Positions 51,450 to 60,616 of a stretch of DNA of 62,259 bases are shown one piece after another. Source of the DNA: Planctomycetota bacterium (lineage in GTDB: Bacteria; Planctomycetota; Phycisphaerae; Sedimentisphaerales; Anaerohalosphaeraceae); contig VRUI01000021.1 in the NCBI GenBank assembly GCA_019456225.1, forward strand, positions 1 to 62,259, given 5' to 3'. Positions within the stretch are counted from its first letter, which is position 1. Every line of letters begins with the position of its first letter. The position numbers and the translations under genes were made by a program. A model generated the notes under the pieces. The model was not told the DNA's origin and ran no database searches. It saw nothing but the letters and a program-made list of their open reading frames with translations.

Positions 51450-51836
51450 TTATTTTTTTTGCAGAGTTATCTTATGGGTAGCGGTTTGGCCGACCTTTGT
51501 AGACAGGATCCCGTTGTATGGTTTGTAACCATCCTTTTCGATACGAACCATAACATTGCCAGTAGCTCTCATTAACTCCTGTGCTCTATGATAGGGCATA
51601 TTCTTCATTTTAACAGATGTAATGACCACAACGGGCTGATCTGTAATGGGAGTAGTTCCCAGGTGCGAAGAGGCCTGACCAAGCACTTGTTTTTGTATCA
51701 CTTTCGCACCTTCAGGTTCGGTTATTATAGTAATCCGGCGACTTTCCATTTTACAACTACCTCTAGGGTTTGATTGGCATCCGCAAACAAACAATAAAAC
51801 GGCAGCGAGAGTGACAATAAACAATCTTTTCTTCAT
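51450..51836 (-). CDS. PEGA-domain lipoprotein
   Basis: A 128-residue lipoprotein: signal peptide MKKRLFIVTLAAVLLFVCGC with lipobox VCGC (Cys20). The mature part has a PEGA-like module (ITIITEPEGAKVI through LGTTPIT, and MVRIEKDGYKP). PEGA domains decorate surface and cell-envelope proteins. No partner is obvious; it is convergent with comEC. Confidence 0.78.
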   Translation of the reverse strand: MKKRLFIVTLAAVLLFVCGCQSNPRGSCKMESRRITIITEPEGAKVIQKQVLGQASSHLGTTPITDQPVVVITSVKMKNMPYHRAQELMRATGNVMVRIEKDGYKPYNGILSTKVGQTATHKITLQKK

Positions 51837-51931
51837 TTCAAATCCCTTAATAAAAATATATGTTCTTTACTATAACAGACGCTATAAGTGCAAAAATGTT
51901 ACAAAAAAAACTAAAATAAGTACATATTCAC

Positions 51932-51968
51932 AAAAAAAAGGGACACCAGAGCAAAAGCCCGGCATCCC
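51932..51968 (-). terminator. Intrinsic terminator after the OmpA-type gene
   Basis: On the minus strand GGGATGCC (51968-51961) pairs with GGTGTCCC (51947-51940), with two G-U pairs, followed directly by eight T (51939-51932). It lies 44 bp after the stop of the OmpA-type lipoprotein gene. Confidence 0.75.
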
Positions 51969-52011
51969 TATGAAATTTTGAGCAGGCTGACTAATAATCA
52001 ATTATAAATCC

Positions 52012-52683
52012 CTACCTCGTGTGTACTACTATCTCTACCCTTCTGTTCTGGGATTTGCCCGATACAGTTTTATTGGAGGCAACAGGTCTTGACGAACCGG
52101 CCGCGACTGCACGTATTTGCTTGGAACTGACGCCCTTGCTGTTTAGATACCGCAGTACCGCAAGAGCTCTCTCTGCAGAAAGCTGCCAGTTGTCCTTCCA
52201 CTTACTCTTTTTGATCGGATCAGAATCGGTATGCCCGACGACATCAATCTTCATTCCACTATAAAGCTTCTGAATAACGCTTCTGATATGATCAAGTTCG
52301 CTGATAGTCGATTTTTTCAGAGTAGCCTTGCCGGATGAGAAAAGAACTGTATTCTGCAGTATAACAGTGATCGTACCAGCAGCCGTATCACGTCTAACAA
52401 CCATTCCATCAAAACCGGTGTTGGAATCATCGGTTCCTGGCCTGCCCTGTCTATTAAAGTCCTCTATCGTCAGAAGACTTTGTTTAAGCTTATCGCCAAG
52501 CCGTATTCTTTCGGCATCAACGCTCTCAAGATTATCCTGACAGTACTTGAGTTCTCCCTGGCGGTTCTTGTAAAGCATCTCGAGGTTACTGTATTCCTTC
52601 TCCCAGTTGGTACAACCAGTCAATGCTGAAAGACAAATTACCGCAAACAACGCAACACATACTCTCTTCAAATAAATTCTCAT
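52012..52683 (-). CDS. OmpA/MotB-type peptidoglycan-binding lipoprotein
   Basis: A 223-residue lipoprotein with lipobox LTGC (signal peptide MRIYLKRVCVALFAVICLSA). A coiled-coil segment follows (about 30-80). The C-terminal OmpA-like domain has ILQNTVLFSSGKATLKKS, VVGHTDSDPIKKSKWKDNW, LSAERALAVLRYL and NRRVEIVV, with the Asp and Arg that grip meso-diaminopimelate. It would tie the outer membrane to peptidoglycan, Pal/OmpA fashion. It ends with a good terminator. Confidence 0.9.
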   Translation of the reverse strand: MRIYLKRVCVALFAVICLSALTGCTNWEKEYSNLEMLYKNRQGELKYCQDNLESVDAERIRLGDKLKQSLLTIEDFNRQGRPGTDDSNTGFDGMVVRRDTAAGTITVILQNTVLFSSGKATLKKSTISELDHIRSVIQKLYSGMKIDVVGHTDSDPIKKSKWKDNWQLSAERALAVLRYLNSKGVSSKQIRAVAAGSSRPVASNKTVSGKSQNRRVEIVVHTR

Positions 52684-52710
52684 TTCGATATTCCTTTCGA
52701 CTAAATACGT

Positions 52711-53898
52711 TTAACCATTCGACAAATAAACATTTTTCATGTACTCCATAAAAAACTTATGGAAAATCATAACAGCAAAGACCGCGATTGACAAGAACGG
52801 ACCATACGGAATTTGCCGGGTTTTTTTAAAAAACATCTGGTAGAGAGCCCATGCAAGCCCGAAAAACGGAGCTATAAAGAATGCGATAACCACAAATACA
52901 GGTCCGATAACAGCCCCTGCCGCACCCATAAGGTGCACATCGCCAAGTCCCATCGCTTCCTTACCGAAACCGAGCGTGCCGAGTATCCTGGTTGCCCAGA
53001 CAACTGCGCAACCGACGAAATACCCCCATAAACTTGTCAGGAAGCCATAAACCAGCAGAATTTCCGTCCAACTCTGCCATCTTCCAGCCAGGACAGGTAA
53101 CTTACATGCCATGTACCAGACGAACGAACAGGCAATGATCGGGGCAAGAAAAACTATCTCCTTGGTAACTTCAAGGCGATGAGGGAAATTTTTGTCGTTG
53201 AGCTGCTCTTGAACGTCCTCGAGGCCCTGATCTTCGTAGCTCCTCTTGATGACTCCGGTCATTAATAAAACCATCGATATGATCAGTCCAACACCTGCGC
53301 CAGCCGAAAGAGATGTTACCGTCGATGATTTAACCATCGGAAAATTGGTATAAAAACCTATGATCAGCGGATCCGGCGGGCCGATGTCGACTATTGTACG
53401 TCCTATTGCCGTGCCAACCAGCCCGACAATAGTACAAAACCAGCACAGCGAAAGAGGGATAACCCACAGTTCCAGGTCTATCGCACTGGCGGCGAGCAAA
53501 CAGCATAGCAAAGCGATGTGGATTAGATAAAAGAACCAGCCGCCTGCCTGAAAAGCTTCGATACCTATTTTGCCGCCCAGCAACTCGAAGCGGTTTTCGC
53601 CATACATGAAATAAAGTACAAAGACCGCGACAAAAAGCAGGCCCGTCATAAGCTCAATGATCATATACCGCGGGGTGATGAGCATCTTGCAATTTCTGCA
53701 CCTGCCGCCAAGCAGCAGCCAGGAAAGGATCGGAATGTTGTCATAAAAGCGTATTGACTTTTCGCAGCCGGGGCACATCGATGGCGGAAAAGCCAGCGAT
53801 CTGTCGCGAGGAAGCCTGTATACGACAACATTTAAAAAGCTGCCGATACAACTGCCAAAAGCAAACGCGCATACCAGGTAAAACCAAATCGGTATCAT
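52711..53898 (-). CDS. pilD: Prepilin peptidase (type IV leader peptidase, A24 family)
   Basis: A 395-residue membrane protease/N-methyltransferase processing type IV pilin or pseudopilin signals. The N-terminal zinc-finger-like domain has CPGCEKSIRFYDNIPILSW and GRCRNCK. The two catalytic aspartates are in ASAIDLELWVIP and the GxGD motif MGLGDVHLMGA. Total transmembrane helices number about eight. A stretch near residues 215-240 is inserted and charged, making the protein longer than the usual 260-290. It is 27 bp upstream of the OmpA-type gene. Confidence 0.92.
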   Translation of the reverse strand: MIPIWFYLVCAFAFGSCIGSFLNVVVYRLPRDRSLAFPPSMCPGCEKSIRFYDNIPILSWLLLGGRCRNCKMLITPRYMIIELMTGLLFVAVFVLYFMYGENRFELLGGKIGIEAFQAGGWFFYLIHIALLCCLLAASAIDLELWVIPLSLCWFCTIVGLVGTAIGRTIVDIGPPDPLIIGFYTNFPMVKSSTVTSLSAGAGVGLIISMVLLMTGVIKRSYEDQGLEDVQEQLNDKNFPHRLEVTKEIVFLAPIIACSFVWYMACKLPVLAGRWQSWTEILLVYGFLTSLWGYFVGCAVVWATRILGTLGFGKEAMGLGDVHLMGAAGAVIGPVFVVIAFFIAPFFGLAWALYQMFFKKTRQIPYGPFLSIAVFAVMIFHKFFMEYMKNVYLSNG

Positions 53899-53927
53899 TT
53901 AACATCCCTGTATAAATGTCTATTGAT

Positions 53928-53946
53928 TCCCGACGTAAAGCCGGGA
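53928..53946. repeat. TCCCG/CGGGA hairpin resembling 5099-5135
   Basis: TCCCG-ACGTAAAGC-CGGGA, followed by GATGTTCCATATT. The TTCCCGACGTAAAGCCGGGAT stretch resembles 5107-5127, and GGATGTTCCATATT recurs at 62152-62165. It lies between argG and the prepilin peptidase gene. Confidence 0.45.
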
Positions 53947-53979
53947 TGTTCCATATTGTATAATGTTTAATGCAACAAA

Positions 53980-55218
53980 CTACTTTTTACGCTTGGTAGT
54001 CTTCTTTTTACCCTTGCGGTCAATTACGCCTTCTACCTGCATCTGCAGACCAAACAGCTTGATAAAGCCGGTCGCATCGGTAGAGTCGTATTCGTCACCC
54101 ATGGTAAAGCTGGCCAGGTCGGCGCTGTACTGGCTCTTCGGGCTCTTCATACCGGCGAGCGTGCAGCGGCCCTTAAAGAGCTTCATACGAACTGTCCCGC
54201 TGACATTTTCCTGCGTAACGTCGACAAAAGCGTCAAGAGCCTTGCGAATCTTCGTAAACCACTGGCCGTTATATACGAGATCGGCATACTTCAAAGCGAT
54301 CTGCTGTTTGTAGTGCTGGGTCTCTTTATCGAGCGTAAGCATCTCCAGCCCGCGGTGTGCGGTCATCAGAATAGTTCCGCCGGGAGTTTCATAAACGCCC
54401 CTGCTCTTGATGCCGACAAGGCGGTTTTCGACAAGATCGGCCTGGCCGACAGCATGTTTTCCGCCGATGGCGTTAAGCGTCTCGATCATCTTAACCGGCC
54501 CGACAGCCTTGCCGTTCAATCTAACCGGAATGCCCTGCTTAAAACCAATCTCAACATATTCAGCTTTATTGGGAGCCTTGGAAACGGGCCTGCTAATTAC
54601 GAACAGATCGTCCTTTGGCTCGTTCCATGGATTTTCTAGGTCTGCGCCTTCATGGCTGATATGCCAGAGATTGCGGTCCCGCGAATAAATCTTCTTCTTG
54701 CTTTGATCGATAGGGATCTTGCGAGCCCTGGCATAGTCGACAGCCGCTTCACGCGATCTCAATTTAAAATTGGGATCCTTCCACGGAGCGACGATCTTAA
54801 GCGTTGGGTCAAGTGCCATAAAGGTAAGCTCGAAGCGAACCTGGTCGTTACCCTTGCCGGTTGCGCCGTGAGCGACGGCGACGGCACCTTCGGCATGGGC
54901 GACTTCGACCTGCTTTTTGGCGATCAAAGGCCGGGCTATACTGGTACCAAGCAGATAGTCATTTTCATAAATCGCTCCGCTCTTGAGCATGGGCCAGATA
55001 TAATCGGTTACGAATTCCTTGCGGAGATCGCCAACAATGCACTTAACGGCACCGGAAGCCATCGCCTTTTTCTTTATGCCGTCAAGCTCATCGCCCTGCC
55101 CGAGCTCGGCTGCATAGCAGATAACATCATAGCCGTATGTCTCTTTGAGCCACGGTAAAATAACACTGGTATCAAGCCCGCCACTGTAGGCTAGGACTAC
55201 TTTCTCAGCTTTAGCCAT
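53980..55218 (-). CDS. argG: Argininosuccinate synthase
   Basis: ATP-dependent ligation of citrulline and aspartate, arginine pathway. The PP-loop [16 protein letters not shown] is at residues 9-24, with further family motifs [16 protein letters not shown] and [13 protein letters not shown]-like ([20 protein letters not shown]). The length of 412 residues includes a short lysine-rich tail ([13 protein letters not shown]) not usual in the family. Single gene; other arginine genes are not in the window. Confidence 0.97.
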   Translation of the reverse strand: MAKAEKVVLAYSGGLDTSVILPWLKETYGYDVICYAAELGQGDELDGIKKKAMASGAVKCIVGDLRKEFVTDYIWPMLKSGAIYENDYLLGTSIARPLIAKKQVEVAHAEGAVAVAHGATGKGNDQVRFELTFMALDPTLKIVAPWKDPNFKLRSREAAVDYARARKIPIDQSKKKIYSRDRNLWHISHEGADLENPWNEPKDDLFVISRPVSKAPNKAEYVEIGFKQGIPVRLNGKAVGPVKMIETLNAIGGKHAVGQADLVENRLVGIKSRGVYETPGGTILMTAHRGLEMLTLDKETQHYKQQIALKYADLVYNGQWFTKIRKALDAFVDVTQENVSGTVRMKLFKGRCTLAGMKSPKSQYSADLASFTMGDEYDSTDATGFIKLFGLQMQVEGVIDRKGKKKTTKRKK

Positions 55219-55340
55219 CTAAAATCCCTTTAAAATCCACGAATAAAAGCTGATTATACACCGCACTTGCAGCAAAAACAACCCAGAAAAAACAATATTA
55301 TTCAAACCGACCTGCCGGCCTGTTCGAGACGTCAGATCGG

Positions 55341-57722
55341 TTACGATGCTATTGCAGCGGCTACTGCTTTGTGGCCACCCTTTTTGGGCCTGACCTTTTT
55401 GGGCTTTACATCTTTCTTTTGCAGATCCTTCGTTTTCTCCTGCTCTTCAAGCTGCTTTTTAATCTTCTCCTGCGATTTTTTCATCTGCTCCTGAAACTCC
55501 TGGTCCTGCTTATTCTTTTTTCCCGCCTGAATGTCCTTGAGAAACTTGATCTCCGGAGCCTCTTTGCCAAGGCGTTTATAAGTGGCCTTGAGATCCTTAA
55601 TGAACTTATCGCATTTGACTCTTTCGACATGTCCGTCAACATAAAGCACATTGGTCTTATCAAGCAGGTATGCCGGATTTTCATAAACCAGGATATTACC
55701 GGGGTTTGAAGGGCCATCCTGTCCGGCAATATAAATATAGCTCGGTCCTTTGAAATTCTTTGGCTTTTGAGGAGACACAAGAGTTTTCGGGCTAAGGTCT
55801 GCTTCCTTAATAAGAATCTCAAGATTCGGCGGGTATGTATCCGTGTTGTCAAAAGCATACACCATACATGCTCTGCCAATAACTTTCAGATTAGTTGCCG
55901 ACACAAGACTTGTAGAGAGCTTCTTTACCTTTCCCAGCGCTGGCATTACAATCGCCACACCCATAGCACCGCCGACAATAGCGGCAGCACCTACCTCGAC
56001 GCCGCTGCCTTTGTAACGTGAATAAGCGCCGTCCTTGTCGAACCAACTGTACGATGCCGAAGGAGTAAGATCCTTCATCGCGTCATCAAAATTGGGCAGC
56101 ATGGCGGGAAGCTTTGTCCCATACCGCATGGCCATCATCGTAACCATCGGCCAGACCTGCTGAAGCTGTATTGTCATTTGCTTAAACTGAACCTTTGAGT
56201 CGGTATAAATAAGACTCGTAAGCTCATCGGGCAGGCCCTTGACAGCTGTCTTAAAAGCGACGGTACTTCGCAAAGAATCCTTCGATGCATCGTCGGACTT
56301 GATGCGATCTATGGCCTTACCGCACAATACCGCGTTACTGGCCAGTACGACATTGCCGTCGACGATCGCCCAGCAAGGCATGATCTGCATCATCGCAAGC
56401 GGCATCACTGTCCATGCGTGGATAGTAACATCGCCCTTAGGCAGCGAAGATATCTGCAGCATTCCGCCTGACTTGCCGGCTGCAAACTTCCCCAGAGCGT
56501 TCATGCTTTGCTCAAACTTTGCACCGTCATCTTTCAAACGGGCAATAGCAACAAATCCGCCGGTGGGAGATTCCATCATAACGCCGGCCGGGATAGCATA
56601 ATAAACGCCCTCACCAGCAATACTGCCAAGGATACCTTCGCGAATATTAACATTGGTCATCTTCTCGAAAGCTGAGATATGATGTGCGATCTTATTGAGT
56701 ATATTTTCCGGGACAACCTTCTTAAAAGAGTTGCAAATAACGTCACAGAACCTGGCAATATCAACGTTCATCGCACCGGCTTCGACAGCCTGCGGCTCGA
56801 CAAGATCGAATATCGCCATATCGATATTTCCGTAACAACTAAACAGACCCTTGCGAGGCGACGGAATTTCAACAGCTTCACCGACTACTATATCGGAACC
56901 GGAAAAACCAAGCCTGGCGGTAACATTGCCCATATCGGCAACACCAAGGTCGTCAAGAAGCGTCATGACCTTTTTATAGTCATTCGGAGCGGCCTTTTTC
57001 AGGAACTTTTCCATCATCGACAGGATCGCCTGGTAGTCATAGTTAATAATAAGAGCGTCGCCTGCCTGGGGTATTTTGCTTAAATTCTTCTGGGTATCCT
57101 TCGATGGCCAGAAAATGTTCTTAAGCACCAAACCGTCTTTATCGCAAACGGCAATTACGAATTTCCTGCCGGCGAAACCCCAATAAACATATTGATCGTT
57201 GAAAATCTTAACGACCTTCATCCTGCATGGACCGACGAGTTTCCTGATTATCTTTCCATCGGTGTCAAACTTCTCGTACTCCCTGAAAAGTCTATTGATC
57301 TCTTTGCGAACCGGACCTGCGTCAATAATAAGAAAACCGGAGATCGGCACCTTACCGCCGGCGGTATTTTCTGAGATACCGGCGATAAAGGGACGCCTGC
57401 ATACGAGTTTGACAAAGTCCACAACCAGATTGGCGGCTTTGGTCTCATCGGGACCGCTTCTTTTCTCGACGGTAATCATCACCTGAGCCCAAAAAGTGTC
57501 AAAGATCGTCTTAATCTGATCGTTACCGAGGACCTTGCCCAGGGCAGTCTTTTTAAACGCCGCCCCGACACTGTCCGTGCCGCTGCCGGCGACATACCCG
57601 ATCGTACCTTCAGGAAGACTACGAGTCATTTTCTCTGCGGGTGTGACCCTGCCGGCAAATCCAACCGTCAAAAAACAAGTGAACACAAAACCAATTACAA
57701 CAACGCGCATTAAATCCTTCAT
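55341..57722 (-). CDS. Large exported protein of unknown function with a DGHV segment
   Basis: A 793-residue exported protein. Signal peptide about residues 1-24 (MKDLMRVVVIGFVFTCFLTV). The N-terminal two-thirds resembles the loose DUF3352-like proteins of planctomycetes (LPEGTIGYVAGSG; long alternating hydrophobic segments). A hydrophobic patch near AAAIVGGAMGVAIVMPALGK leads into LKVIGRACMVYAFDNTDTYP and NVLYVDGHVERV, like the H-X9-DG domain associated with planctomycete prepilins. The tail is a Lys/Glu/Gln-rich coiled coil. The ATG at 57722 has AAGGAG six bases upstream; the frame to 57746 is not used. Confidence 0.65.
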   Translation of the reverse strand: MKDLMRVVVIGFVFTCFLTVGFAGRVTPAEKMTRSLPEGTIGYVAGSGTDSVGAAFKKTALGKVLGNDQIKTIFDTFWAQVMITVEKRSGPDETKAANLVVDFVKLVCRRPFIAGISENTAGGKVPISGFLIIDAGPVRKEINRLFREYEKFDTDGKIIRKLVGPCRMKVVKIFNDQYVYWGFAGRKFVIAVCDKDGLVLKNIFWPSKDTQKNLSKIPQAGDALIINYDYQAILSMMEKFLKKAAPNDYKKVMTLLDDLGVADMGNVTARLGFSGSDIVVGEAVEIPSPRKGLFSCYGNIDMAIFDLVEPQAVEAGAMNVDIARFCDVICNSFKKVVPENILNKIAHHISAFEKMTNVNIREGILGSIAGEGVYYAIPAGVMMESPTGGFVAIARLKDDGAKFEQSMNALGKFAAGKSGGMLQISSLPKGDVTIHAWTVMPLAMMQIMPCWAIVDGNVVLASNAVLCGKAIDRIKSDDASKDSLRSTVAFKTAVKGLPDELTSLIYTDSKVQFKQMTIQLQQVWPMVTMMAMRYGTKLPAMLPNFDDAMKDLTPSASYSWFDKDGAYSRYKGSGVEVGAAAIVGGAMGVAIVMPALGKVKKLSTSLVSATNLKVIGRACMVYAFDNTDTYPPNLEILIKEADLSPKTLVSPQKPKNFKGPSYIYIAGQDGPSNPGNILVYENPAYLLDKTNVLYVDGHVERVKCDKFIKDLKATYKRLGKEAPEIKFLKDIQAGKKNKQDQEFQEQMKKSQEKIKKQLEEQEKTKDLQKKDVKPKKVRPKKGGHKAVAAAIAS

Positions 57723-59334
57723 AGCTAACTCCTTTACTCCAAACATAAAATAATAAAAAACAGGTTTCAGTCATTTGACATTTGTCATCTGACACTAAAC
57801 ATTTTAGAACCGTTTGTCTCATCAGTTCCTCGTCAGCATCTTTACCTGTAAAAATTTTATACTGTGCCATCGCCTGCCTTACAAACATCTCTGCGCCGGT
57901 GACAGTCTTTGCTCCTGCATCTTTTGCGTATTTCAAAAGCAAAGTATCGAGCGGATTATAGACCGTGTCGAAAACCACCATATCGCTTTTTATGCTTTCA
58001 GCAGGCGCCGGGCTCGCATCGACCTTAGGATGCATCCCGATACTCGTACAATTTATAACGACACCGGCATCCATCGCCGCAGCCTCTTCTATAGACGCAT
58101 AGCCGCACTTAAATTCCTCTGCGAGCGATTTTGCCTTTGCCACCGTCCTGTTATACACCAGAACCTTTGCCCCGACATCGGTAAGCCCTGCGACTATTGC
58201 GCGAGCAACTCCGCCTGCCCCGAGGACCGCTGCTTTTACGTTGTGAAGACCGTGTTTGCCGATTCCCATCGCAGAAAGCAATGCGTCCATCGCACCGGCG
58301 TAATCGGTGTTAAAACCGCTTACAAGTCCGCCAAAGCCGATCTTAAGCGTATTAACGGCCCCGATGGTCGCCGCTAGAGGTTCGAGATAGTCGCCGGACT
58401 GCTCGACATAATCGAGAGCGTGAGCCTTATGCGGTATCGTAACGCTGAATCCGGCAAAACCGGCATCTCTGCACTCAATATTGCCCATAAATTCATTGAA
58501 TGATTCCTTCTCGCCTTTGACAAGTATGGGAAGGTAGACGGCGTTTAAACCCTGCTCGTCAAAACACGCGTTAAAGATCGCCGGACTTAGCGAATGGGCC
58601 ACGGGGCTTCCAATAACACCAAAGACTTTGGTATCGGCGTCGATATGGTCCCAGCGGTAAAGCTCCTTAAGCTCTTTGATTGCCAGCTGCCCAGGAGCGG
58701 TCGACTCCGCATCGCTAAGCGAAGCAAACGTAACCAGCGATCCGTATTTTTTCGCGAGAACCCTGCTGATCAAACCGTCTCCGCCCATACAGAGAACGAT
58801 GGCGTCACCCTTCTTATTATTAAGCAGATCGAACGCCACAAAACATTCATTGATATGATTAGCCTTGTAAACCAGCTTGACAACCGCCTGCGGGCAACAA
58901 TGAAATATCTCATCATAAAGACCGGCTAGATCGGGCAACGGTCCGTTAAAATCATGAGCCGAAAGAATAAGACGTGTTTTGGAATCGACCAGAACCTCGT
59001 CAATGCGTGTGCGCACATCAGAATTCTGATAATTAACATACTCGCAGTCGACAAAATCAGCGCCCTTTTGTATGGCGGCGATGAGTATCGAAACCCTCAA
59101 ATCCTGGGGCAGATCATTCAAGCCGCCCTCAGCGGCATCCCTGCAGGTAACAATAACAGGGAGGCAAACTCCGGCGGCAAGTGCAAGCAATTCGTCGAGA
59201 CAATCGGCAGTGACACTGTCAATATAGTCTACCCGCAACTCAAGCATCTCAGCGCCAGCTGTTTTTGCCTGCTTGATCTGGTCGCCTGCCTCAGAAACCG
59301 TTCTCCCGGATATTGGAACTGCAAGATAAGCCAT
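57619..59334 (-). CDS. aroDE: 3-dehydroquinate dehydratase / shikimate dehydrogenase fusion
   Basis: Bifunctional shikimate-pathway enzyme of 571 residues. Residues 1 to about 225: type I dehydroquinase, with LELRVDY, the His in SAHDF and the Schiff-base Lys in VVKLVYKAN. Residues about 237-510: shikimate dehydrogenase with GSPVAHSLSPAIFNACF, AVNTL, FNTDYAGAMDAL and GAGGVARAIV. The last roughly 55 residues (from KCLVSDDKCQMTETCFLL) look non-native: they read through a TGTCA-rich mini-repeat and the ribosome site of the next gene, overlapping it by 104 bp. The original stop was probably lost when the repeat inserted. Confidence 0.9.
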   Translation of the reverse strand: MAYLAVPISGRTVSEAGDQIKQAKTAGAEMLELRVDYIDSVTADCLDELLALAAGVCLPVIVTCRDAAEGGLNDLPQDLRVSILIAAIQKGADFVDCEYVNYQNSDVRTRIDEVLVDSKTRLILSAHDFNGPLPDLAGLYDEIFHCCPQAVVKLVYKANHINECFVAFDLLNNKKGDAIVLCMGGDGLISRVLAKKYGSLVTFASLSDAESTAPGQLAIKELKELYRWDHIDADTKVFGVIGSPVAHSLSPAIFNACFDEQGLNAVYLPILVKGEKESFNEFMGNIECRDAGFAGFSVTIPHKAHALDYVEQSGDYLEPLAATIGAVNTLKIGFGGLVSGFNTDYAGAMDALLSAMGIGKHGLHNVKAAVLGAGGVARAIVAGLTDVGAKVLVYNRTVAKAKSLAEEFKCGYASIEEAAAMDAGVVINCTSIGMHPKVDASPAPAESIKSDMVVFDTVYNPLDTLLLKYAKDAGAKTVTGAEMFVRQAMAQYKIFTGKDADEELMRQTVLKCLVSDDKCQMTETCFLLFYVWSKGVSYEGFNARCCNWFCVHLFFDGWICRQGHTRRENDS

Positions 59335-59433
59335 AAAAGACGATTTTATCTCAATTTATAGCAAAATGCAAGAAAAAAAGGCGAACTTTTACAAAAATGC
59401 GACTATAAGGCATAAAAAAAGATCAAGTTAGCC

Positions 59434-59450
59434 AGCATAGTCGCTATGCT
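59434..59450 (-). terminator. Hairpin at the end of the hypothetical gene
   Basis: AGCATAG-CGA-CTATGCT on the minus strand, a 7-bp perfect stem overlapping the stop codon region, with a run of seven T about 15 bases downstream (59415-59421). A plausible terminator, weakened by the distance to the T-run. Confidence 0.4.
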
Positions 59451-60231
59451 AAGTAATAAGTTTCATCACAAATTCTGCATCCATCTCACCATAGCTCATC
59501 GACAGCATTGAAGACTCATTGCGGATCTTTGCTATTAAATTTTCCGATAGTCCACTCGCTTCAGAAATGTCATTAAGAATAAATGTAAGCCCGCCAGCCT
59601 TGCTTATCTCAACAGTAAGCGACTCCATCAGTTTTTGCAGGCCACCGGTGGCATAACCCATCGCCTCGCGATAATCCTTGCGTTTCTTATTCTGCCTTTC
59701 CTGCTCTTTCTCGTCCTCGTAAACTTCCTCCATCATCTTATTTACATCAAAAACTATTGCACCCTCAACAATATCGATCGAAAAACCGTTACCGATATAT
59801 GCCAGCACCTGCCCCTTTTCGTTAAAGCCCTTCCCTACTTCATAGACCGGGGCATTTATACCCTTCATTAAATCTTTGACAAGTTCCGTAAATGACTTCT
59901 TGGCGCTGTTCATTTCGCCGTCAACAAGATGTTTGCTGCCCTGCTTGATCATTGACTTGATCTTATTGAGCATGCTGTTAAGCGCAGAACTTTCCCCCTC
60001 AAGAGCCTGGATAACGTTTACCGCCTGGTTAACCTGCTGCAACTTAGCGATCAATGAAGCCTGCGCAGAGCGAATATCGCCGCTATGGGCGAGCCCATCG
60101 GCAACTGCCGGGCCTGCGGCAGCAACGAGACCCCCGCCTTTGACGCCACCTGACTTACCAGGCTTCATCAGGTCCTTAGCTGCCGCAGCACCTGCTAAAT
60201 TAATATTAGTTATATTGCTAAATGGGCTCAA
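59449..60231 (-). CDS. Hypothetical protein, helical
   Basis: A protein of about 260 residues that I do not recognise. It begins SPFSNITNINLAGAAAAKDL and has a helical middle (LIAKLQQVNQAVNVIQALEG, then KSFTELVKDLMKGI) and a charged segment EVYEDEKEQERQNKKRKDYR. The overall look is of a secreted or flagellar-type helical protein, but no signature is present. Start set to TTG at 60231 with GGAG nine bases upstream; a TTG at 60249 would be an alternative. Confidence 0.5.
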   Translation of the reverse strand: MSPFSNITNINLAGAAAAKDLMKPGKSGGVKGGGLVAAAGPAVADGLAHSGDIRSAQASLIAKLQQVNQAVNVIQALEGESSALNSMLNKIKSMIKQGSKHLVDGEMNSAKKSFTELVKDLMKGINAPVYEVGKGFNEKGQVLAYIGNGFSIDIVEGAIVFDVNKMMEEVYEDEKEQERQNKKRKDYREAMGYATGGLQKLMESLTVEISKAGGLTFILNDISEASGLSENLIAKIRNESSMLSMSYGEMDAEFVMKLIT

Positions 60232-60249
60232 TAAAATAACTCCACACAA

Positions 60250-60616
60250 GCCTTGTCAATACACACCTTTTACAACATAAACATACAATTAAAATATAAG
60301 AAATAATCAAGGGATACGGACGAAAATATAAAGTTTTTTGAACCCATAAACATACGCCCGGTAACAGCTGCTCAAAACGCAAGACAAGCGAGCTTTTTAC
60401 AGGACTACAAAAAAAACTTCAACTGAGAGACCGTCAGGTTACCTTGCCGCTTAATCTCCCTATTTGCCCTATTTTAACAGGGTTTTTGTCCGGAAAAGAG
60501 AAAAAACGCTAAATATTGACATTTCGCTCTTTGCACAAAGTGTTCTGCTGTTTTTTTTAAGCCTTTTAGTGTATAATGCCGTATATATGAAAAGACAGCT
60601 ATTAAGGAGTTTTTTT
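60250..60616. other. 367-bp divergent intergenic region
   Basis: No gene is supported. A TATAAT box (60572-60577) lies 40 bp before the protease-like gene, without a clear -35 at the right distance. TTGACA at 60516-60521 is too far from it. On the minus strand TTGACA (60259-60254) runs into the start of the hypothetical gene, so it is a doubtful promoter. Confidence 0.4.

Noticed and set aside
60254-60259. TTGACA as promoter of the hypothetical gene at 59449-60231
   Set aside because: The matching -10 position would fall on the chosen start codon, leaving no leader or ribosome site.
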